This document shows positions 63,610 through 64,000 of a stretch of 64,000 nucleotides of DNA, piece by piece. The notes below the pieces were generated by a model. That model did not search any database. It worked only from the letters and a program-made list of their open reading frames with translations, and was not told the DNA's origin. The stretch spans positions 248,001 through 312,000 of the forward strand of contig NZ_JAKGAK010000002.1 in NCBI RefSeq assembly GCF_023061185.1. The letters run 5' to 3'. The position numbers were made by a program, and so were the translations under genes. Numbering within the stretch: position 1 is the first letter of the stretch; each line of letters opens with the position of its first letter. Source of the stretch: Chromohalobacter beijerinckii. Its GTDB lineage: Bacteria > Pseudomonadota > Gammaproteobacteria > Pseudomonadales > Halomonadaceae.

Positions 63610-64000
63610 ATGATGCCGGAAAGTCAGACTGTCCAGTTCTCACATGTCCGTTTGTATGCTGTCACGGGCGTCCACTTAAGGGACGAAGAACATCGTCAGT
63701 TATTAGCATGTTCGGATGACAGAACGGAGGTGTACTTAACTACGAAGCCGGGGGATCTTTGCCAAGATGCCTACGTGGTTCAGGCGAGTTCCCGGTTGCT
63801 AATCGGCGCGTTTACAGGAGCTCCGCAACACGGCTCATTCGAGGCGCGGTTGCAAGAGCAGACCGAAGCTCTTAAGTCGGATATCGAGAGCAAAGGGTCT
63901 ACCTTCTTGTTAATCCGGAGAACCGGATCCATTGAAGAATGGGAGAGTAGATCCGAAAATGAGATTGAGGGGTATATCCTTCGCCTTAATGGTTCTCCTG
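63610..64000 (+). CDS. Unknown protein, N-terminal part (runs off the window)
   Basis: An open frame starts with ATGATG at 63610 and continues without a stop to the end of the window (130 codons). It begins MMPESQTVQFSHVRLYAV and is mostly charged and polar with no signal peptide, membrane segment or motif I recognise. Base composition is lower in GC than the RM genes. The ribosome site is poor (ACGGGA). Coding is likely but not certain. Confidence 0.55.
   Translation, partial: MMPESQTVQFSHVRLYAVTGVHLRDEEHRQLLACSDDRTEVYLTTKPGDLCQDAYVVQASSRLLIGAFTGAPQHGSFEARLQEQTEALKSDIESKGSTFLLIRRTGSIEEWESRSENEIEGYILRLNGSP

Noticed and set aside
53573-64000. CRISPR array or Cas13-like effector near the HEPN genes
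   Set aside because: No regularly spaced repeats are present; the HEPN proteins have one motif each and are about 300 residues, as Abi_2 proteins are.

Overview
The window looks like a chromosome segment of a moderately halophilic gammaproteobacterium of the Halomonadaceae (Chromohalobacter/Halomonas type). The basis is the GC-rich codon usage, a glycine betaine demethylation reductase (GbcB), phnCDE and araFGH transporters, a DUF533 protein, and the general style of the genes. The species is inferred from gene content, not from a marker gene.

Region by region. 1-8 kb: gbcB, a cation diffusion facilitator behind a MerR-type promoter, and a periplasmic PHP/CehA metallohydrolase. A damaged stretch follows: a DUF533 gene fused to the tail of an AraC regulator, an internally deleted HhH-GPD glycosylase gene, a 26-bp tandem duplication, and a frameshifted poxB-like gene. 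8-15 kb: phnDCE transporter operon, divergent from a DeoR-HAD-MBL operon, then a glutathione transferase. 15-20 kb: EmrAB-type efflux pair, a flavin-dependent nitronate monooxygenase-like enzyme and mtgA. 20-29.5 kb: a sugar oxidation locus (Gfo/Idh-type aldose dehydrogenase, GbpR-like LysR regulator, araFGH, an SDR and an AraD1/GguC protein), split by an intact IS3-family element. 29.5-35 kb: a TRAP permease scrap, a VOC protein, the pxpABC 5-oxoprolinase operon, and an RpiR regulator behind a perfect 30-bp palindrome with an aminotransferase. 35-37.6 kb: small stress-type proteins (DUF4168, PRC-barrel, CsbD) and an AEC carrier. 37.8-49.4 kb: an iron cluster (PvdE/SyrD-like peptide exporter, two TonB receptors, fhuCDB, an EntD-type phosphopantetheinyl transferase, a YceI protein).

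A tRNA with anticodon CAT (most likely Ile2) at 49.5 kb marks the start of an accessory region. It holds a decayed zeta-toxin gene, an intact FitAB/VapBC pair, the wreck of a TRAP permease gene beside an L-lactate dehydrogenase-type enzyme and a GntR regulator, and then a complete type I restriction-modification island (53.6-63.4 kb).

The most interesting object is in that island. Its order is hsdM - [leader 1] - Abi_2/HEPN gene 1 - hsdS - GIY-YIG/DUF4357 nuclease - [leader 2] - Abi_2/HEPN gene 2 - hsdR. Each Abi gene is preceded by its own strong sigma70 promoter and a roughly 50-nt transcribed element. The two elements share a 22-nt loop (19 identical positions) closed by an 8-bp stem with one compensatory G-C to C-G change, and each is followed by a T-tract just upstream of the Abi ribosome binding site. 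I read these as two paralogous small RNAs paired with HEPN RNase toxins. Because they lie between M, S and R, they may also gate when S and R are made.
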